Assembly (NCBI GenBank): GCA_947488615.1
Contig: CANKZU010000010.1
Location: 1-64,000, forward strand
From: an uncultured Aurantimonas sp.
GTDB lineage: Bacteria; Pseudomonadota; Alphaproteobacteria; Rhizobiales; Rhizobiaceae
Reading direction: 5' to 3'
DNA: 64,000 bases
Position numbers and translations under genes: made by a program. Each line of letters opens with the position of its first letter. Positions within the stretch are counted from its first letter, which is position 1. The notes beneath the pieces were generated by a model. It worked only from the letters and a program-made list of their open reading frames with translations, was not told the origin of the DNA and ran no database searches. Below, one piece after another: positions 7,417-15,636 of the stretch.

Positions 7417-8322
7417 TCAGCCGAACACAGCCAGGACCAGCGGCAGGCTTGCCGCCGCCAGCAGCGTCTGCAGCGTGACCAGCCCGGCCATCAGCGTCGC
7501 GTCGCCCTTGAGCTGGGCCGTCAGCACATAGGCGGTCGGGGCGGTCGGCAGCGCGAAGAACACGACGAGCAACGACGTGTCGAGCGGCGACAGAGCGAAC
7601 CAACGCGCAATCAGGGCGGCCAGGATCGGCATGACCAGAAGCCGGGCCGCGCTGTTGAGAAGAAGCGTCGTGGTCTCGGCCCGCGCGGCCGATAGTTTCA
7701 ACGCCGCCCCAACGCACAGGAGCCCGAGCGGCAAGCTCGCCGCCGCCAACAGGCCGAGCAGGCGGTCCGTTCCGAAGGGAAGCCCAATGCCGGTAAGGGC
7801 AAACGCGGCGCCGGCGGCGCAGGCGAGGATCAGCGGATTGCGCACCAGCGGAATGAGCAATTGACGCGCGCTGGTTTCGCGCTCCGCCGTCAGGGCGATG
7901 ACCGAAAGGACATTCACGGCGGGCACCAGCACGGCGAGGACGACCGCCGCGCGGGCCAGCCCCTCTGGCCCGTAGAGGCTGGCGACGAGGGCAAGCCCCA
8001 GATAGGTGTTGAACCGGACGGTTCCCTGGACCAGCGGCCCGTAGCGCGCGGCCGGCCACCCTCGCCAGCGGCGCAGCAGCGCGAGAACGACGGCGGCCAC
8101 GGCCAGTACGGCCAGAATCGCCGCGGCGAGGCCAAGCAGCGCCGGGTCGGCCAGCGGCGCCTTGGCGAGACTGGCGAACAGCAGCGCGGGAAACAGCACG
8201 AAATAGTTGAGCTTTTCCGCCGCCGGCCAGAAGCTCTCGCCCGGAAAGGCCGACCGCCGGAACACGAGGCCCGCGAGGATCAGGGCAAACAGCGGCCAAA
8301 GGGTCAGGAAGATCGCCTGCAT
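7417..8322 (-). CDS. second AEC-family transporter
   Basis: A 301-residue polytopic membrane protein of the auxin efflux carrier family, with two five-helix halves ('LTLWPLFALILAGLVFRRS' at the start and 'LPTAPTAYVLTAQLKGD' near the end). It is only distantly similar to the AEC protein at 2704, so a recent duplication is unlikely. The substrate is unknown. Its stop codon directly abuts the stop codon of the DUF3095 gene. dsbB lies 43 bp upstream on the same strand, so the gene could be the last member of a yqaA-dsbB-AEC operon. Confidence 0.83.
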   Translation of the reverse strand: MQAIFLTLWPLFALILAGLVFRRSAFPGESFWPAAEKLNYFVLFPALLFASLAKAPLADPALLGLAAAILAVLAVAAVVLALLRRWRGWPAARYGPLVQGTVRFNTYLGLALVASLYGPEGLARAAVVLAVLVPAVNVLSVIALTAERETSARQLLIPLVRNPLILACAAGAAFALTGIGLPFGTDRLLGLLAAASLPLGLLCVGAALKLSAARAETTTLLLNSAARLLVMPILAALIARWFALSPLDTSLLVVFFALPTAPTAYVLTAQLKGDATLMAGLVTLQTLLAAASLPLVLAVFG

Positions 8323-8365
8323 CGCCTCGTATCAACCCTCGCCGGGGAGATCGCCACGCTTCTCC

Positions 8366-8908
8366 TCAAGCGAACCGATCGGCCTTGGCGACGGCGCTGC
8401 GCAGCGCCACGGCCGCGAAGAGGGCGGACGCGACGGCGTTCCAGCCGGCGAAGGACAGGCCGAGGAAGCGACCGGCCGCCTCGTCGCAGGAGGGCGGACG
8501 GATGGCGTCGATGGTGGCAAGGAGGTCGCCGCCCATCAGGTCGCTGCCGCCGACCTGTCCGCAATCGGCCGGTCCCGGCCAGAAGCCCCACTCGACGCCC
8601 GAATGGAAGACGCCGAGATAGAGCGAATAGAGCATGATCAGACCGATCGCGAGGAGCAGCGCTCGGGTGAGAACCGCCGGCGCCCGCCCCGCCGCCGCGA
8701 CGAAGGCGACAAGCGCGATGGGGATCGACACGTAATAGGGAATGCGCTGTTCCAGGCAGAGCGCGCAAGGGATGTAGCCGCCGACATGCTGGAAGAGTAG
8801 CGCCGTGCCGACGGTCATCGCCGTTCCAGCAGTGAGGAACCCCGAGGCCAGCGTCTGGCGAAAGCCGGTCGGGCGCTTGAAGCGTTCAGTCAATCCCATC
8901 GAAATCAT
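8366..8908 (-). CDS. dsbB: disulfide bond formation protein B
   Basis: A 180-residue inner-membrane oxidoreductase with four transmembrane helices. DsbB reoxidises periplasmic DsbA and passes electrons to quinone. The N-terminal periplasmic loop shows the redox pair 'CALC' (about residues 48-51). The second loop holds the partner cysteines, 'ADCGQ' and 'PPSCDE'. The upstream DedA/YqaA gene ends only 3 bp before this start, which supports translation from one mRNA. Start is ATG 8908, with an alternative ATG three codons in. No dsbA is in the window. Confidence 0.9.
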   Translation of the reverse strand: MISMGLTERFKRPTGFRQTLASGFLTAGTAMTVGTALLFQHVGGYIPCALCLEQRIPYYVSIPIALVAFVAAAGRAPAVLTRALLLAIGLIMLYSLYLGVFHSGVEWGFWPGPADCGQVGGSDLMGGDLLATIDAIRPPSCDEAAGRFLGLSFAGWNAVASALFAAVALRSAVAKADRFA

Positions 8909-8911
8909 CCG

Positions 8912-9493
8912 TTACATCACATACCGCAACACGACGAAGCCGCCGACGAGCAGAACCATGAAGAGGGTGAAGAGCATGCCGAGATTGTTCTCGATGAACC
9001 CTTTGATCGGCGCGCCGTAGCGATTGAGCAGCCAGGCGACGAGGAAGAACCGCACGCCCCGGCCGATGATCGAGACGACGGTAAAGGTCACCAGATTGAG
9101 CCCGGTGACGCCGGAAAAGATCGTCAGAACCTTGTAGGGAAACGGCGTCATCGCTGCGAACAACACCGCCCAGCCGCCCCAGGCATTGTAGCGGGCCGTC
9201 AGTTCGGCGAAAGAGTCCGCCTTGCCGTAGAGCTCGAGAAGCGGTCGGCCGACGAGATCGAAGAACAGGGCGCCGATGGCATAGCCGAGAAACGCCCCGA
9301 GCACCGAAGCGACCGTACAGACCAACGCGATTCGGAACCACTTCGCCCGCTCCGCGATCACCATCGGGATCAACAGCACATCCGGCGGGATCGGGAAAAC
9401 CGAGCTTTCGATGAAGGATACGGCGGCCAGCGCCCGCTCCGCATGGCGGGTCGCGGCCAGTGACATGACCCAATCATAGAGGCGGCGGAGCAT
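8912..9493 (-). CDS. DedA/YqaA-family membrane protein
   Basis: A 193-residue protein of the SNARE-associated (VTT/DedA) family, closest to the YqaA subgroup. It shows a re-entrant-loop signature 'ESSVFPIPPDVLLIPM' and later 'AMTPFPYKVLTIFSG', with about four to five hydrophobic segments. DedA proteins are implicated in lipid carrier or phospholipid flipping and envelope homeostasis. That is family knowledge, not seen here. I moved the start from the ORF track position to ATG 9493 because the upstream extension is low-complexity Arg-rich sequence. It is followed closely by dsbB. Confidence 0.85.
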   Translation of the reverse strand: MLRRLYDWVMSLAATRHAERALAAVSFIESSVFPIPPDVLLIPMVIAERAKWFRIALVCTVASVLGAFLGYAIGALFFDLVGRPLLELYGKADSFAELTARYNAWGGWAVLFAAMTPFPYKVLTIFSGVTGLNLVTFTVVSIIGRGVRFFLVAWLLNRYGAPIKGFIENNLGMLFTLFMVLLVGGFVVLRYVM

Positions 9494-9610
9494 GGCGGGT
9501 TCCAGACCTGGGGTGCGAGACGAGGCCCGCGCACATGGCTGGCGCATAGGACGAACGCGGCGCAAACGCAATTGCCGTTGCCGCATCGCACAGAAGGGAG
9601 AACGCCGGCA

Positions 9611-9638
9611 TTGACCGAGGAACCGTTGCGGCTATAGT
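9611..9638 (+). promoter_or_regulatory. sigma-70 promoter of tRNA-Leu
   Basis: TTGACC and TATAGT are separated by 16 bp and end 26 bp before the mature tRNA 5' end. This is one of the best housekeeping promoter matches in the window. It probably also serves the acyl-CoA ligase gene, which begins 26 bp after the tRNA. Confidence 0.65.
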
Positions 9639-9664
9639 CCCGCGTCGAATGGCCGAGGCCGTTC

Positions 9665-9749
9665 GCCCCTGTGGCGGAATTGGTAGACGCGCGCGACTCA
9701 AAATCGCGTTCCGCAAGGAGTGCTGGTTCGATCCCGGCCAGGGGCACCA
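9665..9749 (+). tRNA. tRNA-Leu (anticodon CAA)
   Basis: The acceptor arms GCCCCTG (9665) and CAGGGGC pair perfectly and the CCA end is encoded. The anticodon stem cgcga/tcgcg encloses the loop ctCAAaa, giving anticodon CAA for the UUG codon. The T arm shows GGTTCGATCC and a long variable arm is present, as expected for a class II tRNA of 85 nt. The D arm reads 'ggaattggtagacg', typical of bacterial tRNA-Leu. Confidence 0.96.
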
Positions 9750-9775
9750 ATGTTCCGGCGCTGTTCTGGAACGAC

Positions 9776-11407
9776 ATGACCACATCATCATCCTATGCCG
9801 ATCTTTATGCCGGCTTCCGCTGGAATCTGCCGGACCGCTTCAACATCGCCGCAGCCTGCGCCGATGTCTGGGCGGCGCGCGAGCCCGACCGGATCTGCCT
9901 GATCGAGGACCGGGGCGGTGATGCAGCGCGAACGCTGACCTACGCCGACCTCTCGCGCCGCTCTGCTCGGCTGGCGGCCAGCTTCGCGGCGCGCGGCGTC
10001 AGGCGCGGCGACCGGGTCGCGATCGTGCTGCCGCAGAGCTTCGAGGCGGCGATCGCGCATCTGGCGGTCTATCGCCTCGGCGCCATCGCCGTGCCGCTGG
10101 CGCTGCGTTTCGGGCCCGAGGCGCTCGGCTTTCGTCTGAAGGCGTCGGGGGCGCGCATGGTGGTGATCGACGCCGCCGGGCTTGCCACGCTCGCCGCTGT
10201 CGACGAGCCGCTGCCGGACCTCGCCGAGATCGTCGCTATCGAGGCCGAAACGCCCGGCATTCTCGACTTCGCAGCGCTTGAAGCGCAAGCGGGTCCGGAC
10301 GCCGGAACCGCCGACACGACGCCCGACGATCCGGCGATGATCATCTTCACTTCCGGCACCACCGGGCCACCGAAGGGCGCGCTGCACGGCCATCGCGTGC
10401 TGCTCGGCCATCTGCCGGGCATGCGCTTCCACCATGAAGGCTTCCCCCAACCCAGCGACCGTCTGTGGACGCCGTCGGACTGGGCCTGGGCCGGCGGCCT
10501 GCTCAACGCGCTCCTGCCCTCGCTGCTCCTCGGCGTGCCGGTCGTCTTCACCAAGGCGCGGTTCGAGGCCGGAGAGGCCTTCGCGCTGATGGCGCGGCAA
10601 AAGGTTCGCAACGCCTTCCTGCCGGCGACGGCGCTGCGCATGATGAAGGGCGCCGCCAGCCCCGACGCGGTCGCCGGGCTCAACCTTCGCACGATCGGTT
10701 CGGCCGGCGAGACGCTGCCGCGCGACACATTCCTGTGGGCGCGGGAGACGCTTGGGCTGACCGTGAACGAGTTCTACGGCCAGACCGAATGCAACATGGT
10801 GCTCGGATCGTCGGCGGCTTATGGCGTGTCGCGTGCCGGGGCGATCGGCAAGGTCGTACCCGGTCACCGCGTCGCCGTCCTCGATTCCGACGGTCGCGAG
10901 ATGGCGCGCGGCGAGACCGGGACGATCGCGGTCAAGGCGCCCGATCCGGTGATGTTTCTCGGCTACTGGCAGGACCCGGCCGCGACGGCGGCAAAGTTTT
11001 CCGGCGACTGGCTGACCACCGGCGACCAGGGCGTCATGGACGAAGAGGATTATGTCACCTTTTTCGGGCGCGACGACGACGTCATCACTTCCGCCGGATA
11101 CCGAATCGGGCCGGGCGAGATCGAGGATTGCCTGCTCGCCCATCCCGGCGTCGCCCTCGCCGCCGTCGTCGGCAAGCCGGACCCGATGCGCACCGAAATC
11201 GTCAAGGCCTATGTGGTGCCAGCCGACGGATTTGCGCCGGATGCCACACTCGCGGCGTCGATCCAGCAATTCGTGCGCGAGCGGCTGTCGGCCCATGAAT
11301 ATCCGCGCGAGGTCGCCTTCGTCGACGAGATGCCGCTGACGACGAGCGGCAAGATCGTGCGCCGGGTGTTTCGGGAGCAAGCGAGGCAAGAGATCGCGGC
11401 GGTTTAG
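9776..11407 (+). CDS. AMP-dependent acyl-CoA synthetase
   Basis: A 543-residue adenylate-forming enzyme that activates a carboxylic acid with ATP and CoA, probably a medium-chain fatty acid or acetate-like substrate. It carries the P-loop 'IIFTSGTTGPPKGAL' (about residues 189-203), 'YGQTE' (core motif), 'TGDQG' and the C-terminal catalytic lysine region 'TTSGKIVRR'. I place the start at ATG 9776, since the longer ORF runs through the tRNA. Only 26 bp separate it from the tRNA-Leu CCA end, leaving no room for an ordinary promoter, so expression from the tRNA promoter with processing is likely. The exact substrate is unknown. Confidence 0.88.
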   Translation: MTTSSSYADLYAGFRWNLPDRFNIAAACADVWAAREPDRICLIEDRGGDAARTLTYADLSRRSARLAASFAARGVRRGDRVAIVLPQSFEAAIAHLAVYRLGAIAVPLALRFGPEALGFRLKASGARMVVIDAAGLATLAAVDEPLPDLAEIVAIEAETPGILDFAALEAQAGPDAGTADTTPDDPAMIIFTSGTTGPPKGALHGHRVLLGHLPGMRFHHEGFPQPSDRLWTPSDWAWAGGLLNALLPSLLLGVPVVFTKARFEAGEAFALMARQKVRNAFLPATALRMMKGAASPDAVAGLNLRTIGSAGETLPRDTFLWARETLGLTVNEFYGQTECNMVLGSSAAYGVSRAGAIGKVVPGHRVAVLDSDGREMARGETGTIAVKAPDPVMFLGYWQDPAATAAKFSGDWLTTGDQGVMDEEDYVTFFGRDDDVITSAGYRIGPGEIEDCLLAHPGVALAAVVGKPDPMRTEIVKAYVVPADGFAPDATLAASIQQFVRERLSAHEYPREVAFVDEMPLTTSGKIVRRVFREQARQEIAAV

Positions 11408-11530
11408 GAACGTGCCGTCGTAGCCTTGAAAACCGGCAATGAAAGATGCCCCGTTCGTTACCCGGCCACAGAAAGAATAGAGGAAATTGGCGCTCCTCTC
11501 TCGCCGGGCTCTCAAAAATTTGATCGATAT

Positions 11531-11555
11531 GGAACGACTTGGAGGCCGTTTCGTT
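11531..11555 (+). promoter_or_regulatory. EcfG-type (general stress response) promoter
   Basis: GGAAC (11531-11535), exactly 16 bp, then CGTT (11552-11555). This matches the alphaproteobacterial sigma-EcfG consensus GGAAC-N16/17-CGTT. The predicted transcript would start near 11562, about 35 nt before the first lipoprotein start codon and upstream of its AGGAGA ribosome site. Placement and match are good; no direct evidence of use. Confidence 0.6.
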
Positions 11556-11595
11556 CGGCAACCGGATACGTCGATCACTTTTAGGAGAGCAGTTC

Positions 11596-11922
11596 ATGAA
11601 ACGGTTGATCATTGTCGCATTTGCGGCCCTTGCCCTCGGGGCCTGCAGCAGCTCCGGCTCGGACGGCAGCGGCGGAACGGGCGGAGGCGGTGGCGGCTTG
11701 GTCAGCGTCAACATTTCCGACGTGCGCGCGGAAATCGCCAAGAACGTCAACGTCTCGCTCGAGGACGTGCCGATCACCATCCAGCTTCCCGTCGACGTCG
11801 CCGCGAATGTCTGCGGCACCAACGTCAATGTGTTGACCCTCCAGATCAACGCCAACGAAAACACCTGCCGCGCGACGACGACATCGGCCGCGCTCGAGCA
11901 GGCGGTGCGCAATCAGATCTAG
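11596..11922 (+). CDS. small lipoprotein with chaplin-like motif (copy A)
   Basis: A 108-residue predicted outer-membrane lipoprotein. The signal peptide ends in the lipobox LGAC, with Cys17 as first mature residue and Ser at +2, followed by a Ser/Gly-rich linker (about 18-34). The conserved part reads 'EIAKNVNV...VPITIQLPVDVAANVCG...NVNVL', with a second cysteine 17 residues after the first. That alternating hydrophobic pattern and spacing resemble the chaplin domain of streptomycetes; homology is unproven. AGGAGA sits 7 nt before ATG 11596, chosen over the longer ORF start. A paralogue follows 88 bp downstream. An EcfG-type promoter lies just upstream. Confidence 0.8.
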   Translation: MKRLIIVAFAALALGACSSSGSDGSGGTGGGGGGLVSVNISDVRAEIAKNVNVSLEDVPITIQLPVDVAANVCGTNVNVLTLQINANENTCRATTTSAALEQAVRNQI

Positions 11923-11945
11923 GAAGCATTTCCGCGAGCGAACAG

Positions 11946-11968
11946 GCCGTCCCGCAACGCGGGGCGGC
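11946..11968 (+). other. intercistronic hairpin
   Basis: GCCGTCCCGC-aac-GCGGGGCGGC forms a tight stem with one G-U pair between the two lipoprotein genes. It lacks a U-tract, so it is more likely an mRNA stabiliser or attenuator than a full terminator. Confidence 0.5.
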
Positions 11969-12010
11969 GCCACACCCGCCCGAGGCAGGGCCAGCATTCT
12001 GGAGAATAAA

Positions 12011-12340
12011 ATGCTACGACTTCTACTGGCGCCCGCCGCGGCGTTACTTCTGGCGGGTTGCCAGTCCAGCGGCTCGGATAGTGGCGGGTCGGGCGGCGGC
12101 GGCCTGAGCGGCCTCGTCAACGTCAATCTGGAAGACATTCGCGCCGAGATCGCCAAGAACGTCAATCTCGACCTCGACAGCGTTCCGATCACGATCCAGA
12201 TCCCGATCACGATCGCCGCCAATGTTTGCGGGACCAACGTCAACATCCTGACGGTGCAGATGAACGCCGGCGACAACAACTGCACGGCGAGGGCCTCGAC
12301 CGCCGAACTCGAGCAGGAAGTGATCAATCAGGGCGTCTGA
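12011..12340 (+). CDS. small lipoprotein with chaplin-like motif (copy B)
   Basis: A 109-residue paralogue of the preceding gene. It has a signal peptide with canonical lipobox LAGC (Cys17), a Gly/Ser linker, then the same core ('RAEIAKNVNL', 'VPITIQIPITIAANVCG', 'NVNIL') and two cysteines 17 residues apart. Identity is highest in the core and low in the signal peptide and linker, which indicates an old tandem duplication under selection on the core. No separate promoter is visible, so it is probably co-transcribed with copy A. Function is unknown; a surface or amyloid-like structural role is a hypothesis. Confidence 0.8.
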   Translation: MLRLLLAPAAALLLAGCQSSGSDSGGSGGGGLSGLVNVNLEDIRAEIAKNVNLDLDSVPITIQIPITIAANVCGTNVNILTVQMNAGDNNCTARASTAELEQEVINQGV

Positions 12341-12346
12341 TACACC

Positions 12347-12364
12347 GACGCCTTCAACGGCGTC
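12347..12364 (+). terminator. possible weak terminator after the lipoprotein pair
   Basis: A perfect hairpin GACGCC-ttcaac-GGCGTC starts 6 nt after the stop codon of copy B and is followed by 'ccgctttct'. The U-rich tail is poor, so it may be only partly effective. Confidence 0.4.
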
Positions 12365-12431
12365 CCGCTTTCTCGGGTCGCCCATCGTCGCATGAAACGT
12401 CGCTCCGGGATGGCACAGCCGTCTCGGAGCG

Positions 12432-13715
12432 CTATCCCAGCGACAGCATGGCCCGCAGCCGCTCACGCATCAGGCGGGCGAAATTGCGCGAGCGGTGCAT
12501 CGACGAGAGCCCTTTCGCCGCCGCTTCGACACGCCGCGCGCCATTCGGATTCAAACCGAGAACGATGGTTGCGATCTCAATCCGATCGGACCAGAACCGG
12601 TTCATCACGAAATGGTCCGGCATGGCACAGGAATCGGCGCGCTTGACGGCCGGATCCGCCAGCAAGGCAAGGGTCGCTTCGGCGACGACCTGCTGCCCCG
12701 GCGAGGCGGCCGCGAAGGCTTCGTCATACGCGCTCTTCCAGGCGTAGGCCTCGCCGCGATCGACAAAGGCGACAAGACTGGCCACGGTCCGCGCGCCCAC
12801 CTTGAGCGTGAAGACGCGCACCCGCCCATCGGCGGCCAGAGCATTGACCGCTTCGCGGGCGAAAGCCGCGCGATAGCGGTCGGTAATCAGGGCGCTGCGC
12901 TGCCGGCCCTTCCAGCCGCTGGCCTCCAGAGCGAAAAAATCCTCCAGCGCCAATCGGACATCCTCCCTGGCGCGGGCGACGTCGAAGCTGACCGGACCGG
13001 TGGCTTCCAGAAGACGGCGCTGGCGGGCGCGTTCGCGCCGACGCCGGCCCGAAAGGGCCGACAGAGTGTGAGGGCCGCCGTCCGCGTCCTTGAGCAGCGC
13101 CGCGCGCGTCATGCGGTTGACGCAGGTGGCCGGCAAGCCGCGTTCCTTCGCCACCGCCAGAAGAGTCGTCGCCATCGCGCCATCGATGCGGACATCTGGC
13201 AAGACGAGGACGTCGGGCAGGGCGAATTCAGGCCGCGCGATCGTTTCGAGGAAGCTTGCCAGCGTGTCCGTCGGATCGTCGCCATCGACAGGAATCGTGC
13301 CCAGCGGACCGAACGGATGCGTCCAGGCGCGGATCGTCGCGGGTCCGCCGACGGCCGCGGACCGTTCCAGCGAAAACGGCATCAGGAGGCGCAACCGGCT
13401 GCGCGACCCGGCCTCGTCGCGGACCACCATGAGCCGGACCTTGCGTTCGTCGAGCCGCGGCATGGCGGGCACGAGGAACTGCGGATCAAAGAAGACGTTC
13501 GGCTCGATCGCCCGGCGGGACAGATGCGACAGCTCCTCGACCAGACCGAACGCGGCCATCGGGGCATAGATCGAGAAATGGCGGACAGTATCGCCGCGCG
13601 AAACGGCGATGTCGCGCTCCGGATCGTGGACAAGCTCCGCTCCGCCAGCCAGCGCGATCTCGGGAGCGGCCAGAGGCGGGACGAACAACTCGTCGACAAG
13701 AGGCTTGGCTGCCAT
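12432..13715 (-). CDS. GNAT-like acetyltransferase (BioF2/CelD-type)
   Basis: A 427-residue cytoplasmic protein with the layout of the BioF2-like/CelD GNAT family: a divergent N-terminal half, then an acetyltransferase-like fold ('SGRRRRERARQRRLLEATG', 'FFALEASGWKGRQRSALI', 'VGARTVASLVAFV'). Family members occur near polysaccharide and lipid biosynthesis genes in Rhizobiales, but the substrate is not known. I prefer ATG 13715 over the TTG at 13736. It stands alone, convergent with the lipoprotein genes and with about 120 bp to the next gene downstream of its promoter side. Confidence 0.65.
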   Translation of the reverse strand: MAAKPLVDELFVPPLAAPEIALAGGAELVHDPERDIAVSRGDTVRHFSIYAPMAAFGLVEELSHLSRRAIEPNVFFDPQFLVPAMPRLDERKVRLMVVRDEAGSRSRLRLLMPFSLERSAAVGGPATIRAWTHPFGPLGTIPVDGDDPTDTLASFLETIARPEFALPDVLVLPDVRIDGAMATTLLAVAKERGLPATCVNRMTRAALLKDADGGPHTLSALSGRRRRERARQRRLLEATGPVSFDVARAREDVRLALEDFFALEASGWKGRQRSALITDRYRAAFAREAVNALAADGRVRVFTLKVGARTVASLVAFVDRGEAYAWKSAYDEAFAAASPGQQVVAEATLALLADPAVKRADSCAMPDHFVMNRFWSDRIEIATIVLGLNPNGARRVEAAAKGLSSMHRSRNFARLMRERLRAMLSLG

Positions 13716-13838
13716 GACTCGATGATCCAAATGCAATCATTCGACGTAATTCGCGCATCTCACGCACGAAGCCGATCGGTTCTCCCGCAAAGATTAGGCC
13801 CATAGCCTTAAGATTCAGTCGCCGATAAGGGTCGGAAT

Positions 13839-14390
13839 TTACCCGGCGAACCCGCCCTCCACGAGAAATTGCCGCTCCGCCTCGCTCGACCGCCGACCAA
13901 GGATGGCGTTCCGATGGGGGAAACGCTGGAACCGCGCGATGATGTCGCGATGCTCTTTCGCGAAAGCAACATTGCTCTCGTCGCCGATCTCGCCCATCCA
14001 CGCGACGCACGCGTCCTGATCCGCCAGGCTCTCCGCATGCATCATCGGCATGGCGAGAAACTGGTTCACGTCCTCCGCGACCGTTCGATGGTCGCCGCGG
14101 GCGAGCGCCTCCCGTGCGATTTCCAGCGCCCGCTCGTCCGTCGCGAAGGCTTTGGGCGTGTTTCGGAACATGTTGCGAGGGAATTGATCGAGCAGAATCA
14201 CCAGCGCCAGCGCTCCCGTCGGGTCCCTCCGCCACGCATCAAGTTCGCCGCGAACCGCCTGCTCGTAGATGTCGCCGAAGCGCCGCAGGATGGCCTCGTC
14301 GAATTCGGCGTCCTTGCCGAACCATCGCTCCGAACCGGCCTCGCGCCAGAAATCGACGATGGTCTGGGGATCGATCGAAACGGTGCTCAT
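13839..14390 (-). CDS. DUF924 family protein
   Basis: A 183-residue cytoplasmic protein of the DUF924 family, predicted to be all-helical (TPR-like fold). Characteristic segments are 'IVDFWREAG' near the start, 'LVILLDQFPRNMFR', 'MPMMHAESLADQ' and the C-terminal 'FPHRNAILGR'. Its function is unknown. I chose ATG 14390, giving the usual family length, instead of the 238-residue ORF. It is the third gene in a minus-strand series after the carboxypeptidase and the COG0523 GTPase, 55 bp downstream of the latter. Confidence 0.88.
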   Translation of the reverse strand: MSTVSIDPQTIVDFWREAGSERWFGKDAEFDEAILRRFGDIYEQAVRGELDAWRRDPTGALALVILLDQFPRNMFRNTPKAFATDERALEIAREALARGDHRTVAEDVNQFLAMPMMHAESLADQDACVAWMGEIGDESNVAFAKEHRDIIARFQRFPHRNAILGRRSSEAERQFLVEGGFAG

Positions 14391-14445
14391 GCACGACTCC
14401 ATTGGGCAGGCAAGGCGGCGGGAGTGCCGACGGAACGCGGTCCGG

Positions 14446-15636
14446 TCAGCCGAAGCGATGTCCCGGCACCGCCAGCGGGTTGGCTTCGAGGGCGGTCCGG
14501 TCGGGCGCGTCGGTCCGAACCCCGCCGGTGAAGGCGGCGAAGAGATCGCGGACATAGGTCTCGGGAAGCGCTTCGCCGATCAGGACGATCCGCGTTTCCC
14601 GGTTCGCGCCGGCCGGCCAGGCGGGAAGCTGTGCGGGCGGATGCAGATAGCCCTGGACGCCGTGCAGCACGACCGGCCGCTCAGGGTATTCGCTGGTATG
14701 AACGAGCGCCTTCATGCGCAGGATGCGCTGGCCCTGGGTCGAGCGCAGAAGATCGAGAAACCCGTCGATGGAGTCCCAGAGCACCGGTTCGCGGCACACC
14801 AGCGAGAACGAGCGTACCGCGCCGTGGTGCGCGTGCGCGTGATCGTGGTGCGCGTGCGCGTGATGATGTGGCAGCGCGCCATCATCGGCGCCGTGAGCAT
14901 GGTCGCGGGCCGCCGCAGGGTGAGATTCGACGCCGGATTCCAGGCCCAGCCATCGGTGCGGGTCGGCGGTGCCGGAATCCGGATCGTAGACGCCGCAATT
15001 GAGCAGACGCGGTGCCAGCGGGCGCCCGTCGCCCGCGTCGATGACCGGCGCACGCGAATTCAGCGCGGCGATGGCCGCGTCCGGAGACACGGCCCCGGTC
15101 TCCACCGCGAGATCGGACTTGGTGAGGACGATCCGGTCGGCCACCGCCACTTGCCGTTGCGCCTCTTCCCGCTCGGCGAGGTTCCGGGCGCCGGCCAGCC
15201 GGTCGACCACCGCGACGACCCCGTCCAGCGCGTAGGTTTCCAACAGCCCCGGATGGGTCATCAACGAGGCCAGGATGGGAACCGGGTCGGCAAGACCGGT
15301 GGTTTCGATGATCACCCGCTCCAGCGCCGAATTGCCGCTGGAGCGCGGGCGCGTCGCCAGCGTGATGAGGGTTTCGACGAGTTCGCCACGCACGCTGCAG
15401 CACAGGCAGCCGTCCGACAATTCGATGACCCCGTCGCTCGACGCCGTCTCGACGAGGAGCTGGTCGATCCCGGCCTCGCCGAACTCGTTGACGACCACCG
15501 CTGTGTTGGTCACGGCCGACTCGCGCAGCAGACGGTTGAGCAGCGTCGTCTTGCCGGACCCCAGAAACCCGGTGAGGATGGTCAGCCGGATCGGCCGTCG
15601 CACCTGGCCGCTCGGGAACTCAGCTGCGGATGCCAT
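14446..15636 (-). CDS. CobW/COG0523 metal-chaperone GTPase
   Basis: A 396-residue G3E-family GTPase thought to deliver metal, usually zinc or cobalt, to client proteins. Walker A is '[11 protein letters not shown]' near residue 23 and the metal-binding motif is 'GCLCC' (about residue 75). The G4 motif is 'TKSD'. A histidine-rich internal loop near residue 245 alternates His with Ala and Asp, suggesting metal storage or transfer. The CobW C-terminal domain follows. The start ATG overlaps the stop of the upstream carboxypeptidase gene by 1 nt, so the two are translationally coupled. No zinc uptake genes or Zur-like box is visible nearby. Confidence 0.92.
   Translation of the reverse strand: MASAAEFPSGQVRRPIRLTILTGFLGSGKTTLLNRLLRESAVTNTAVVVNEFGEAGIDQLLVETASSDGVIELSDGCLCCSVRGELVETLITLATRPRSSGNSALERVIIETTGLADPVPILASLMTHPGLLETYALDGVVAVVDRLAGARNLAEREEAQRQVAVADRIVLTKSDLAVETGAVSPDAAIAALNSRAPVIDAGDGRPLAPRLLNCGVYDPDSGTADPHRWLGLESGVESHPAAARDHAHGADDGALPHHHAHAHHDHAHAHHGAVRSFSLVCREPVLWDSIDGFLDLLRSTQGQRILRMKALVHTSEYPERPVVLHGVQGYLHPPAQLPAWPAGANRETRIVLIGEALPETYVRDLFAAFTGGVRTDAPDRTALEANPLAVPGHRFG

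Noticed and set aside
9671-9775. In-frame N-terminal extension of the acyl-CoA ligase
   Set aside because: The extension is encoded by the tRNA-Leu gene itself, so the ATG at 9776 is the sensible start.
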